Assembly (NCBI GenBank): GCA_002007465.1
Contig: LNAC01000378.1
Location: 695,390 to 759,389, forward strand
DNA: 64,000 bases
Source: Ailurus styani
Taxonomy: Eukaryota; Chordata; Mammalia; Carnivora; Ailuridae
Reading direction: 5' to 3'
Below are positions 11,910 through 22,465 of this stretch, in pieces. The position numbers and the translations under genes are program-made. The first letter of the stretch is position 1. Every line of letters begins with the position of its first letter. The notes below the pieces were generated by a model, which was not told where the DNA came from, made no database searches, and saw only the letters and a program-made list of their open reading frames with translations.

Positions 11910-12125
11910 TTTGTCCCTGCATGCTTCCCTGTGAATCTCCTGAGGACGGGAACATTCTCAGGGACAAATAATAGCTAAATGATCAGGTGTGTGAGGTATC
12001 GTATTGATACGACATTATCATCTAGTACATGGACAGTCCATATTCATATTTTATCAATGATATTCTTGATAGCAGTTTTTGTTCGATCCAGGCTCACATA
12101 CTGTGTTTAGTTCTTATGCCTCTCC
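11910..12125. repeat. Ancient LINE-like repeat, copy 1
   Basis: The blocks 'tcctgaggacgggaacattc', 'cattatcatctagtacatgg' and 'ttcgatccaggctcacatac' match, in order, the same blocks of the longer copies at 20130-24640 and 13241-13740. Same orientation as the other copies. Family name not assigned. Confidence 0.6.
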
Positions 12126-13059
12126 TAAGCCAGCTGCCTTTGACTGTTTGGTTCTCCTATGCTACCAGACTTCTGTTTCAAGAACAGTAAGACTGTCTTT
12201 CCCTGCCTCACCCGAGGCGACGCAGACTGGCTTAATGACAACCCCAGGAACCATTCCTGATTTCCTCCGACTCAGGAACCTTCAGTCTGAGAACTGAAGA
12301 CTCACTTTTCTATGATATTTTATCATATTCTGTCCTGTGGGAGGGACCATGCTGATGATGGATTTCCCTAAAAAGGCGGCATTGCCAACAGTGACCAAGG
12401 TCCACCTATAGCATCCGGGAATAGTCTAAGTCAACTCTCCAGCTGAGCCCCAGCCCCAGGTCGCCTTGTCTACCCTCACCTTGAAGTTGATGGCAGCTTC
12501 AAACAGCAGGAGGCAAAATTCTTCTCCCAGACTGAGCTCTTTGAAGTCACATAGTAGACCACGCCATCTGAAGAGTCACTGCACAGAAGGAAAAAAGAAC
12601 CCTTGAAATTGATCCTCGCCAACCCAGGCGATCACCTTCCTAGAGCAGCCATGGCCAATAGAACATGCCCAGATAAACTAGGTACTTACTAAAGGCTGGT
12701 ACAACTTTACAAAAACAAACTCTATAGCCAGACCTCCCCAGTCTCATATCCAGCTGCCTGTCTGACATTCCTTTACAGGTGTTTCCAACCCAGCAACCCC
12801 AGAAAGAATTCCGAAATCCCAGTCTCTCCCAAAAGCCGATTTCTTCTTCAGTCTTCCTGGTCTTAGCAGATAGAACTCACACGCACATAGTTCTTAAAGC
12901 CATAAAGCTGGGCGGGGGGGCGGATCTCCTCTACTCCCAGGGCTTCACTTGCCATCTATATGTTGATCTTTGTCAAATCTAGAACGCTAAGTGTAAGGAA
13001 TGAAGCCACAATTAGCCATAACTCTTCATATTACCTTGGTCAAATATTACTGGGCAGTG
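12126..13059. other. Non-coding, no recognised feature
   Basis: No repeat body or exon recognised. A short 'gcggggggg' G run lies near 12912. A fragment at about 12645-12670 ('gccatggccaatagaacatg') faintly recalls the hAT-like element at 10395 but is too short to call. Confidence 0.4.
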
Positions 13060-13240
13060 GTATCGCTGGGTCATACAATTATCTCATGTTTGACTTTTTG
13101 AGGAACTGCCAAATTTTCCACAGCGGCTGACCATGTTATATTCCCATCTGCTATGACTAATGACCTTGAGCATCTTTTCAGGTGTTTATGGGCTACTGGT
13201 ACATCTTGGGTGAAATATCTATCCAAATTGTTTGCCCATA
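13060..13240 (-). mobile_element. L1 ORF2 3' fragment
   Basis: Complement of the conserved L1 ORF2 3' part: 'cgctgggtcatacaattatc', 'ttttgaggaactgccaaatt', 'ttgagcatcttttcaggtgt'. Strongly diverged and not open. Confidence 0.75.
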
Positions 13241-13740
13241 AACCTTTTTATTTGTGAATAATTTTAGATTGACAGGAAAGTTGTTAATACAGTACAGAGT
13301 CCCCACACATTCTTTTTTCCTCCTCATATACTTTTACCAGCTTCCAATAAACACGTTCATTCGCCATGGTGCCTTTGTCCAAACTCAGAAACTATTGCCA
13401 GTACTGTTCTATTAACTAAACTACAGGTTTTATTTGGATTTCACCAGTGTTTTCTCTCGTGTCCCTTTTCTGTTCCAGGATCTAATACAGGATATTGCAT
13501 TGCACTTAGTCCCCATGTCTCCTTCGTCTCCTCCACCCTGGGACAGTTCCTCAGTCTTTGCTTGTTTCTCATGACTTGGAGAATTTTGAAGAGTACAGGC
13601 CACACATTTTGTACAGAGGCCCTCGATTTGGGTTTGCTGGGATTTTCTTATGATTACACTGTGGTTACAAATTTTTTGGAAGCATATCACAGGCCTGAAG
13701 TGCCCTTTTTATGACATCATATCAGGGAGTACATGATATA
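13241..13740. repeat. Ancient LINE-like repeat, copy 2
   Basis: Well aligned in my reading with the other copies: 'ttgtgaataattttagattg', 'agtacagagtccccacacat', 'ttctgttccaggatctaata', 'gcattgcacttagtccccat', 'acatcatatcagggagtaca'. It lies directly next to a minus-strand L1 fragment, so the two may be parts of one old element. Confidence 0.65.
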
Positions 13741-14054
13741 ATAGCAATAAGAATGGAGCTGCAACTCTACTCCATAAAGAAAGAAGCCCTACACAGCGTC
13801 AGTCACAGTACATGATTCCACAAGACTAAACATATTTATGCCGTTAGAAATCAAGCTAGTGATTGCCTATCACGTGACTAGAAGGAGGCAGAAAAGGGCC
13901 TTTCTCGGTGCTAAGTTCTCTTTCTTGGTCTGGGATCTGCTTACCCAAATGGGTTCACTTTGTCATAATTCAGTGGGGTGTATATTTATGATTTGTGCAC
14001 TTTTATGAATGGCTGTGGCACTTCAGTTAAAAGTTCCAAAAATTTCCCTGAGGG
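13741..14054. other. Non-coding, no recognised feature
   Basis: About 310 bases between two relics, with no recognisable element or ORF. Confidence 0.4.
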
Positions 14055-14215
14055 CCGGAGGACCTGGTTCCACATCCTCACACTGCCCCTTACTGTGCAG
14101 GTTGTATGAGCTCAGAAACTTAGTTTCTCCAGGTTCAGTTTTCTCATCTATAAAATGGATTAACAACATTTTAACAAGGCTATTGTGAGGATTCAATGAT
14201 ATGATATATGAGGAA
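14055..14215 (+). repeat. MIR SINE relic
   Basis: 'gacctggttccacatcctca', 'ttctcatctataaaatggat' and 'ctattgtgaggattcaatga' follow the MIR consensus from the first third to near the 3' end. Confidence 0.85.
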
Positions 14216-14356
14216 AAGGGGTATTAATTTCCAAAAGCATACAGTGATGGCAGTGTGGATCTGGATAGATTCCAATGAGAAGAGAAAGGATTTCACGTTT
14301 CTTTCTATAGAGCCTTAGCACTAGGACAAAGACAACAGTCAGAAAATAGTGTGACA

Positions 14357-14587
14357 GGGCGCCTGGGTGGCTCAGTGGGTTAAAGCCTCTGCCTTCGGCT
14401 CAGGTCACGATCTCAGGGTCCTGGGATCGAGGCCCACATCGGGCTCCCTGCTCAGTGGGGAGCCTGCTTCCTCCCCTCTCTGCCTGCCTCTCTGCCTACT
14501 TGTAATCTCTCCCTCTCTGTCAAATAAATAAATAAAATCTTTAAAAAATAAAAATAAAATAAAAATAAAATAAAATAAATAAAAAAT
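14357..14587 (+). repeat. CAN-SINE, young subfamily
   Basis: Full-length: 'gggcgcctgggtggctcagt', 'gggttaaagcctctgccttc', B box GATCGAGGC, 'gggctccctgctcagtgggg', CT domain, 'caaataaataaataaaatct' and a long mixed A/AAAAT tail. The tail has begun to turn into an AAAAT-type simple repeat. No clear TSD. Confidence 0.96.
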
Positions 14588-14756
14588 CTAGATATTTAGT
14601 TGGTCTAGCACATTTGCAAAAAAGACTATCCTTGCCTAACTGAATTGCCTTGGCACCTTTGTCAAAGATCAGTGGATCACATACTTGTGGAATTATTTCT
14701 GGACTCTATTCTATATGTCTATCCTTATGCCAATATCACATCCTTTTTATTACTAT

Positions 14757-15395
14757 AAAAATTGCTAGAACTGATAGAAGAATTCAGCAATGTCACAGGA
14801 TATAAAATCAATGCACAGAAGTCTGTTGCATTTCTATACACCAACAATGAAGCAGCAGAAAGAGGAGTCAAGGAAGTAGATCCCATTTACAGTTGCACCA
14901 AACACCGTAAGATACCTAGGAATAAACCTAACCAAAGAAGTAAAAGATCTATACTCTTAAAACTATAGAACTCCTATAGAAGAAACTGCATAATATACAA
15001 AGAAATGGAAAAACATTCCATGCTCAAGGATTGGAAGAACAAATATTGCTAAAATGTCAATACTACCCAAGGCAGTCTACACATTCAATGCAATCCTTAG
15101 CAATATACCACCAGCATTCTTCACAGAGCTGGAACAAACAATTCTAAAATTTGTTTGGAACCACAAAAGACCCTGAAAAGCCCAAGTAATGTTGAAAAAG
15201 AAAACCAAAGCTGGAGGCATCACTATTCCAGACTTCAAGCTGTATTGCAAAGCTGTAATCATCAAATAATATGGTACTGAAACAAAAACAGACACACAGA
15301 TCAATGGAACAGAACAGAGAATCCCCAGAAATGGACCCTCAACTCTATGGTCAACTAATCATCAACATAGCAGGAAAGAACATTGAAATTCTTTA
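14757..15395 (+). pseudogene. LINE-1 ORF2 internal fragment, sense, inside an antisense L1
   Basis: Starts just after the RT catalytic motif with [18 protein letters not shown] in frame at 14765, then '[13 protein letters not shown]'. It continues with frameshifts through the conserved ORF2 middle ('aatactacccaaggcagtct', 'tttgtttggaaccacaaaag'). It has neither a 5' UTR nor a 3' UTR nor an A tail: both ends are internal to ORF2. It interrupts the older minus-strand L1 between segments that are adjacent in L1 consensus. Confidence 0.85.
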
Positions 15396-15549
15396 AATCA
15401 GAGAGTATAAGTCTTCTAACATTATTTTTTCCAAGATCTATTCTAGGTTCTGTTCTACCTTATAGAATCAGGTCATCAATTTCTTTAAAAAATTATGCTG
15501 ACATTCTAATTGGGTTTGTGTTCAATCTCCAGAAAATTTGGGAATATTT

Positions 15550-15737
15550 GGGATGCCTGTGGATCAGCTGGTTAAACGTCTGCCTTTGGCTCAGGTCATG
15601 ATCCCAGGATCCTGGGACTGAGTCCCACATTGGGCTCCTTGCTCAGTGGGGAACCTGCTTCTCCCTCTGCCTGCCACTCCCCCTGCTTGTGCTCTCTCTC
15701 TCTTCCTCTGACAAATAAAATCTTTAAAAAATTTTTG
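15550..15737 (+). repeat. CAN-SINE (diverged) inside L1
   Basis: 'gggatgcctgtggatcagct', 'gcctttggctcaggtcatga', 'ggctccttgctcagtgggga', CT domain and 'gacaaataaaatctttaaaa'. Approximate TSD of the type aatttgggaatatt / atttttgggaagaatt. The head is mutated (GTGGATCAGCTGG), so the A box is probably dead. Confidence 0.93.
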
Positions 15738-16560
15738 GGAAGAATTAATGTCCTAACAATAATACCTGCAAATCCCCCAATCCATTTATTTAGGTCTTCT
15801 ATAATTTCCTTTGGCAAAGCCTTGTACTTCTCAGTGTGCAAAAGTCTTGCACAAACTTTGTTAAAATTATCCCTAAATATTCTGTTTTGGAATGTTATTG
15901 AAAATGGTATTCTTTTAAATTTCACTTACCAATTGCTAAATGCTAGTATATAGAAATGTGTACGTTGGTCTTGTATCCTCTGAACTTGCTTAACTTTATT
16001 TGCTTCAGTACATTTTCTGTAGATTTCTTTAAAAATTTTTGTGTAGACAATCATGTCACCAATGAAGACACTTTTATTTCTTCTGTTCCAATCTGTATGG
16101 CCTTTTATTTTTCACTTGCCTAATTTCACTGGCTAGCACTTCCAGTATAATGGTGAGTAGACATAGTGAAAGCAGATATACTTATCTCGTTCCCGATTTG
16201 GGGGAAAGCATTCAGTCTTTTACCATTGAGTATGATATTATTTATATGTTATTCACGAATGATTTCTATCACATTGTGAAAATCTCCTTCTATTCCTAGC
16301 TAGCTGAGATTTTTTTTAAGGATTTTGAATGTTCTCAGGTGCTTTTTCTGCATTTATTGAGATAGTCTCATGTTTTTACTCCTTTATTCTTTTAATATGG
16401 TGAATTCTACTGATTGATTTTCAAATGGTAAACCAGTCTCACATTCCTATGATAAATCTCACTTGGCCATGATATAGCATCCTTTTTATATACTACTCAT
16501 TCAATTTTCTAATATTTAAGACAATAGCATTTATAGTTTTCAGTCCCTTCTTCATTTCTT

Positions 16561-17009
16561 GTCCCTGAGGACTTCCTATACTTTGTGAGCCTATTTATGC
16601 ATTTAAAAGTATGTTTAACGTATATTATTCGGGATTTCTTGGTGTTTGTTAGGCTGTATGTTCATGTAAGGTGATTCAGGATAAAAAAATATGTCATTTT
16701 ACTGGTAATAGATTCTTCCATAGAAACTGACATAGTCTGATTGGGACAGAAAGTTAATGTAGGGAAACAGTGGCATAAATGGTTTGAAATGTAAGATATA
16801 GAACTAGATATTTCTAGTTTCAAATACTGGTCCTTCCATTTCCTTTGGACAAATATCTTCTTTTGTTTGCTCAATAAATATTAATTGAAATCCCACATTC
16901 TACTGTATCAATTAATGATAAATTATGAAGAAAAATACATTAGGCTAAAGAGCTAGACAGTGACCTAAGTGGAAGAGGGTTGGTGGTTTTATATAGGTCA
17001 TTAGAAGGG
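16561..17009. other. Non-coding, possibly further L1 decay
   Basis: AT-rich; may continue the old L1 for some distance, but I cannot align it. No other feature. Confidence 0.35.
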
Positions 17010-18200
17010 TTCTCTGATGAGTTTCCATTTCAACAGAGACCTAAAAGAAACAAAGGAAGAAAACTTTGGATTGCTTGGGGGAAAGCATTTGTAGCACTAG
17101 TAAGTGCAAATGTCCTGAGGTGGGGGATACATTGGACTATTCAAGAAGCAATACAGAGACCAGAGTGGCTAAAGAAGATTGACTGAGGAAGAAAGCAGTA
17201 GATGACAGGGTCAGCTTTGAGGAGGTAACAATTTCCATAATATGGACTTTAGATTTTTACACTGAGTGAGATGGGAGCCACTGGAATGTTTCTGAGCAGA
17301 GGTATGACAAAATAGGACTTGTTTAACAGGATCTCTCTGGGGCTGCTGCACTGAGAAACTATAGTAGGGAGCAGAGGTGTAAGTGGGGTCAGTAGGTAGG
17401 GAACCATTCCAATAATATAGGTGAGAGGTGGCGGGTAAATTCGACCAGGAGTACAGTGGCAGAGGTGGTGAGAAATGGTTACATTCTGGGTATATTTTGA
17501 TGTTAGAGCTGATGGATTGGGTGTGTGGCTTTAAAAGATGAGAAAATCAAAAGCATCTCCAAGATAATGGGCCTAAAAAACTTGAAAAGTGGAATTATTA
17601 TCTCCCCAAATGGAGAATGACTACAAGAGGAGCAGGTCCAAGGATCAGGAAAACAAGAGTTTAATTTTGAGTATCTCTGAAGTTTGAAGTAAGTAATCTA
17701 CATCCACATGGAGATGCCAAGTAGGCATCTGGATAGACAAGCACTAACTTCATGGAAGAGGCTGAGACTAAAGTTGTAAGCTGTAACTCTGTTTCTCTGT
17801 GTAAAAAAAATTCTGTGTGTAAAATATGGAGGTTAATTGCACCTGCCTCCCAGGGTTTTGCATTAAATGAGACCATGTATGAAAAATGTTTGCCACAGTG
17901 CCTGGTACACAGAAATCATTCAATAAATGGTAGCTATTAGTATAAACTGGAAGGAAAGTGGAAGCCACACTTTGGAAGGTCTCAGATTATTGTCCAAAGA
18001 ACTAAACTTCATCCTGAAAGCAAAATGAACCAATGAAGGTCGTTGAGCAGAAAAGTGACATTGTTAAAGTGGTGCCAAACTGCAGAGAGGTCAAGGAGGA
18101 TGACTACTGAGAAGAGGTTGCTTGATTTGAGAACAAAGAAGTCACCAGAAACCTTAAAAAGGGCTGTTTCAGTGGTAAGAAAGTAGTTTCATTAAAAAAA
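17010..18200. repeat. L2-like ancient repeat, long copy
   Basis: Ordered blocks shared with other copies in this window: 'caaatgtcctgaggtggggg', 'agaccagagtggctaaagaa', 'gatgggagccactggaatgt', 'tctgagcagaggtatgacaa', 'gctgatggattgggtgtgtg', 'acatggagatgccaagtagg' and 'ctgcagagaggtcaaggagg'. The order matches a well-known mammalian relic that I take to be an L2-related internal region. A MIR sits inside it at 17775-17942. No coding capacity. Confidence 0.65.
17775..17942 (+). repeat. MIR SINE relic (3' two-thirds)
   Basis: 'gcacctgcctcccagggttt', 'cattaaatgagaccatgtat', 'cacagtgcctggtacacaga' and 'aataaatggtagctattagt' match the MIR 3' half closely. Confidence 0.88.
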
Positions 18201-18268
18201 AAAAAGTGGTTTCATCGTACAAGGCAATCAACACGTAACTTGTAGGTGAGGAATTAGAAGTAAAATTA

Positions 18269-18457
18269 GGGCACCTGGGTGGCCCAGTCTGTTAAGAGTC
18301 TACCTTCGGCTCAGGTCATGATCCCAAGGTCCTGGGATCAAGGCCTGTATCAGGAGCAAGGGCTCCCTGCTCTGTGGGGAGCCTGCTTCTCCCTCTGCCT
18401 TTCTCTCTCTCTGTCTCTCATGAATAAATAACTTAAAAAATATTTTTTAAAAAAAAG
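18269..18457 (+). repeat. CAN-SINE with 11-base TSD
   Basis: Head 'gggcacctgggtggcccagt' and 'taccttcggctcaggtcatg', a duplicated-looking 'aggagcaagggctccctgct', CT domain and A-rich tail. Perfect TSD agaagtaaaat at 18256-18266 and 18458-18468. GGCCCAG in place of GGCTCAG weakens the A box. Confidence 0.95.
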
Positions 18458-18468
18458 AGAAGTAAAAT

Positions 18469-18824
18469 CAAGAAGAGAGAACTAAGCAAACAAAAGAGGC
18501 ATCCATATAAAAGAAAGAAAATGGAGAGGTTAGCACTGAGGAACTCAGCTAACCTAGTAGTCAGTTTCTCCAAATCCTTACCCTGCATCCAGGGCCTTCA
18601 AGGCCATGCAATCTACAACCTCTGCATGTTTTTGTCTCCCAGAAGACTGGCTTCTTCACTACCCTCTCCCCCTGAATGCACATGCAAAGCCAAGGCTTCA
18701 ACCCCGTGTGTCATGTTCTTAGGCTTACCTGGAACGGCAAATTCCAACCACCCCCTCTGCTCTAATGGAAATAATTCTTCCTCTGACGTTCACTTCCTTC
18801 TGGAAGCCTGATGTCACTGTCCCA
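18469..18824. other. Non-coding, no recognised feature
   Basis: Includes a 96-codon plus-strand ORF (18521-18811) with no recognisable domain. Its composition (S/P/L rich) and lack of context argue for a chance frame. Confidence 0.4.
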
Positions 18825-19045
18825 CCCCACAGTATGTTGTCCCTCATCTGACCTTCTTTAGCACTTGTCTGTACTCATTTGTTCTTTATGTGCTACCTTT
18901 TATTGTTATTTATCTTTCCTGTGTATCTTCTCTCTCTCCAAGTGGATTATAAGGTCCTCAAGGGCCTTATTCATCTTCATATTTGCAGTAATGAGCACAA
19001 AGAAGCGCTCAATAACTGGCTGTTGTTGATGATAATTACAACAAA
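18825..19045 (+). repeat. L2 3' end
   Basis: 'aagtggattataaggtcctc', 'aagggccttattcatcttca' and 'gcgctcaataactggctgtt' are the classic L2 3' terminal blocks in sense direction. Confidence 0.82.
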
Positions 19046-20129
19046 TTGAATTGGGGAATAATGTCATCAAGTTATGGCAGCCTGGTGAGTCACCCTTATC
19101 ATCGTAGAGAAAGACTTATCAAGGAAATAGAAGTACTCACATTAGCTTGACAGGGCTCTCTCCCCTGGGGTGGTGCTAACGTCACAAGACTTTTTCTCCA
19201 TGTTGGCGCTTCCGTTAAGTTATTTGAACATACAGCATCTAACTTTTATAACATGCTCTGCCTTCTGAGCCTTTTAGCTCATTTAAGGTTGTTTGCTTCT
19301 AGATGAAAACTGGGACACACCTTAATCTCATGAAAATAACCCTTTGGGCTGCATAATTTACTCCAAATAACTTACTCTACATTTACGATGTGTGGATCCC
19401 GGTTAATTTCACAAGGGACTCATAGCTCTGCTTATCTCTTCTATTCCAACTTTTCTCTAATTTCCAAGGGCCAATTGTGTTCTACCTGGGTTTGCATTAA
19501 TGTAATAAGGAGGGTCACCTAAGGGCCTGAACTAGAACAGAAGGGCTTTTCTAGGTGATGATGGGGGAATGATTGGATACAAGTGACTTCATAAGGCTCT
19601 ACATTGTATAACCTGTTATGATTTTTAGCCTAGACTAAGGGTCGCTTTAGAAAGACAGTTTCTGAACATCCTTCTAATGTATGGGTGAATCTCATGATTA
19701 GGGAATCTTTCACCAAATGAGTCGGAGTGAGGCAGAGCTTGCTAAGATAGAAACTAAAAATGCCATCCCTGATACTTCCTACAGCCAAGGTGTGGGCAAG
19801 AGATCTGAGGCTCGATCAATCAGACGCATGGGACCTAATGACACATGGAAGCAGAGCCGGGAGAAACCGTACTGGGGCTGCTGGCCAGTCCAGTGTCCAG
19901 GCCCAGTACTCTGGAGTTCAGGGCTCCACTGTGATGACAGCAGCGGTGTCCTCACTATAGGACTTGCAAAGTGAGTGGGTCTCTGGCTCTCGCTGCAAAG
20001 CCACCCTTGTTCCCACCTGTTTTCTGAGTCTAGCTGTCCAGTCTTTCCAGAGATTCTGTGAATGACAAAATGACCTCCCCCGTGCCCATAAACTCTTATC
20101 TTGAAAAATTCTAAGCAGTCAGGAATGTG
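19046..20129. other. Non-coding, no recognised feature
   Basis: No repeat or exon recognised over about 1.1 kb. The two overlapping ORFs at 19717-19974 are in different frames of the same strand and have no family resemblance. Confidence 0.4.
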
Positions 20130-20215
20130 AAAAGATTAGTATATTTAATTCCTGTATGCCCTTCATTTGGATTCCCCAATTTGTTAGCATCTTGCTGCAT
20201 TTGTTTCTCTCTCCT

Positions 20216-20325
20216 ATATGTGTGTGTGTGTGTGTGTGTGTGTATACACACACACATATAGGTATATCACATATATATATACATATAGATATATCATATA
20301 TTATGACATGCATATATCATGTATT
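20216..20325. repeat. (TG)n-(CA)n palindromic microsatellite with AT-rich flank
   Basis: (TG)n passes through TATA into (CA)n and then AT-rich 'catatatatatacatataga'. Bases 20233-20256 form a perfect 24-base palindrome centred on GTATAC. It lies inside the ancient repeat. Confidence 0.93.
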
Positions 20326-20451
20326 ATATATTTGAAAACAATTCACAGACATGAGATTTCACCCCTAAATACTTCAGCACATATTTCCTAAGAAAACAAT
20401 CTCCTACATAATCACAATACCATTTTCATACCCAAGAAATATAATAGTCAT

Positions 20452-21702
20452 ACATCACATCAACAAGAGAAAGGATAAAAACCATATGATCGATTCAATA
20501 GATGCAGAAAAAGCTTTTGACAAAGTACAACATGCATTCATGATAAAAACCCTCCACAAAATAGGTTTACAGGGAATATACCTCAACATAATAGAGGCCT
20601 TATATGAAAAGCCCACAGCTAACATCATACTCAATGATGAAAAACTGAGAACTTTTCCCCTAAGATCAGGAGCAAGACAAAGATATTTATTCTCACCACT
20701 TTTATTCAATACAGTATTAGAAGTCCTAGCCACAGCAATTAGATAAGAAAAAGAAATGAAAGGCATCCAAATTGGTAAGGAAGAAGTGAAACTTTCACTA
20801 TTCACAGATGACATGATACTATATACAGAAAACCCTAAAGACGCCACCAAAAAACTACTAACTAGAAGTGATAAATAAGTTCAGTAAGGTCACAGGATAC
20901 AAGATCAATATATAGAAATCTGCACTTCTATACACTAATAATGAAGTATCATAAGGAAAAATTATGAAAATAAACCATTTATAATTACACCCAAAATAAT
21001 AAAATACCTAGGAGTAAACTTAACTAAAGAGGTAAAAGACCTGTACTCTGAAAACTATAAACCAGTGATGAAAGAGGTTGAAGACCTCACAAACAAATGT
21101 AAAGATATATCATGCTCATGGATTAGAAGAATAAATATTGTTAAAATGCCCATTCTACCCAAAACGACCTACAGATTTAATGTAATCCCAACAACATTTC
21201 TCACAGAACTAGAACAAATAATCCTAAAACTTGTATGGAACCATGAAAGACCCCAAATAACCAAAGCAATCTTGACAAAGAAGAACAAAACTGGAGTATC
21301 ACAATTCCAGATATCAAGATAAACCACAAAGCTGCTGTAATCAAAACAGTATGGTACTGGTATAAAAATAGACACGTAGACCAATAGAACAGAACAGGGA
21401 GCCCAGAAATAAACTCACGATTATATGGTCAATTAATCTTTGACCAAGGAAGCGAGACTATGCAATGGGAAAAAGTCTCTTTAACAAATGGTTTGGGGAA
21501 AACTGGACAGCTGCATGCAAAAGAATGAAACTGGGGCGCCTGGGTGGCTCAGTGGGTTAAAGCCTCTGCTTTCGGCTCAGGTCATGATCTCAGGGTCCTG
21601 GGATCGAGGCCCGCATCGGGCTCTCTGCTCAGCAGGGAGCCTGCTCCCCCTTCTCTCTCTGCCTGCCTCTCTGCCTCCTTGTGATCTCTCTCCCTCTGTG
21701 AA

Positions 21703-21739
<37 letters not shown>

Positions 21740-22370
21740 ATGAAACTGGACCACTTTCTCACACCACAAACAAAAATTTACTCAAAATGGATTAAAGATA
21801 TTAATATGATACCTGAAAGCATAAAAATCCTAGAAGAGAGCACAGGTAGTAATTTCTCTGACATTGACCGTACAACATTTTTCTAAATATGTCTCCAGAG
21901 GCAAGGGAAACAAAAGCAAAAATAAACTATTAGGACTATAACACAACAAAATCTTCTGCACAGTGAAGGAAATACTCAACAAAACTAAAAGGCAACCCAA
22001 AGAATGGGAGAAGAAATTGGCAAATGACGCATCCATAAAGTGTTAGCAACCAAAACATATGAAGAACTTATACGACTCATTGCCAAAAACCCCACAAATA
22101 ATCCAATTAAAAATGGGCAGAAGAGATAAAGATATCTCTCCAAAAAAAGACATTCAGATGGCCAACAGACACATGAAAAGATGCTCAACACCATCCATCA
22201 TCAGGGAAATGCAAATCAAAACCACAATGAGAGATCACCTCACAACTGTCAGAATGGCTAAAATGAAAAATATAAGAAAGAACAAGTTCTGGCAAGAATA
22301 TAGAGAAAAAGGAACCTTCATGCACTGTTGGTGGGAATGCAAACTGGTGCAGCGGCTGCCCCAGTTTTGG
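20452..22370 (+). pseudogene. LINE-1 ORF2 RT-domain pseudogene
   Basis: Reverse-transcriptase motifs are readable: motif A '[11 protein letters not shown]' at 20501-20533, then 'LRSGARQ' and '[13 protein letters not shown]', a premature stop (taa) at 20744-20746, and in the same frame the catalytic box LFTDDMILY at 20798-20824. Downstream, '[20 protein letters not shown]' (21140-21199) and '[10 protein letters not shown]' (22339-22368) mark the middle and C-terminal part. Stops, frameshifts and the SINE at 21535 destroy the frame. The endonuclease domain and ORF1 are absent. Confidence 0.9.
21535..21737 (+). repeat. CAN-SINE, very young, inside L1
   Basis: Full-length copy of the young subfamily (A box TGGCTCAGTGG, B box GATCGAGGC, 'gggctctctgctcagcaggg') with an uninterrupted run of 33 A at 21705-21737. 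Perfect TSD aaaagaatgaaactgg is shared by the L1 sequence just before (21519-21534) and after (21734-21749) it. The L1 frame resumes without loss. Confidence 0.98.
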
Positions 22371-22465
22371 AGGTACCCCTGAAACAAATAATACATTGTA
22401 TGTTAATAAAAAATTTTAAAAAGAGAGATAATAAAGGGACGATACAGAAAAGAGAGAGAGAGAGA
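22371..22465 (+). mobile_element. Tiny L1 3'-end fragment inside L1 ORF2
   Basis: 'cccctgaaacaaataataca', 'ttgtatgttaataaaaaatt' is the extreme 3' terminus of a carnivore L1. It is followed by an A/GA-rich stretch (22425-22463), placed where L1 ORF2 consensus should read continuously. ORF2 resumes at about 22466 ('aactactctatgatctagta'). It looks like a very short 5'-truncated insertion with local loss of ORF2 sequence. Confidence 0.6.

Larger units (their letters stand above)
14590..16560 (-). mobile_element. Old LINE-1 ORF2 relic, interrupted twice
   Basis: Minus-strand ORF2 in register from right to left. RT-region complements are at 16000-16500 ('gtagacaatcatgtcaccaa', 'ggcctttta', 'caaatggtaaaccagtctca', 'gataaatctcacttggccat'). 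The region continues through 15738-15990 and 15400-15549, and ends with 14590-14756 ('gccttggcacctttgtcaaa', 'atatgtctatccttatgcca'). It is broken by a plus-strand L1 piece at 14757-15395 and by a SINE at 15550-15737. Many stops; inactive. Confidence 0.85.

Noticed and set aside
12645..12670. Second copy of the hAT-like element of 10395-10612
   Set aside because: Only about 20 bases of resemblance ('gccatggccaatagaaca'), below what I can distinguish from chance.
20486..20746. Reverse transcriptase frame as an active or domesticated RT
   Set aside because: A premature stop at 20744-20746, frameshifts, missing endonuclease and a SINE insertion show a dead L1 fragment; no sign of a retron or domesticated gene.
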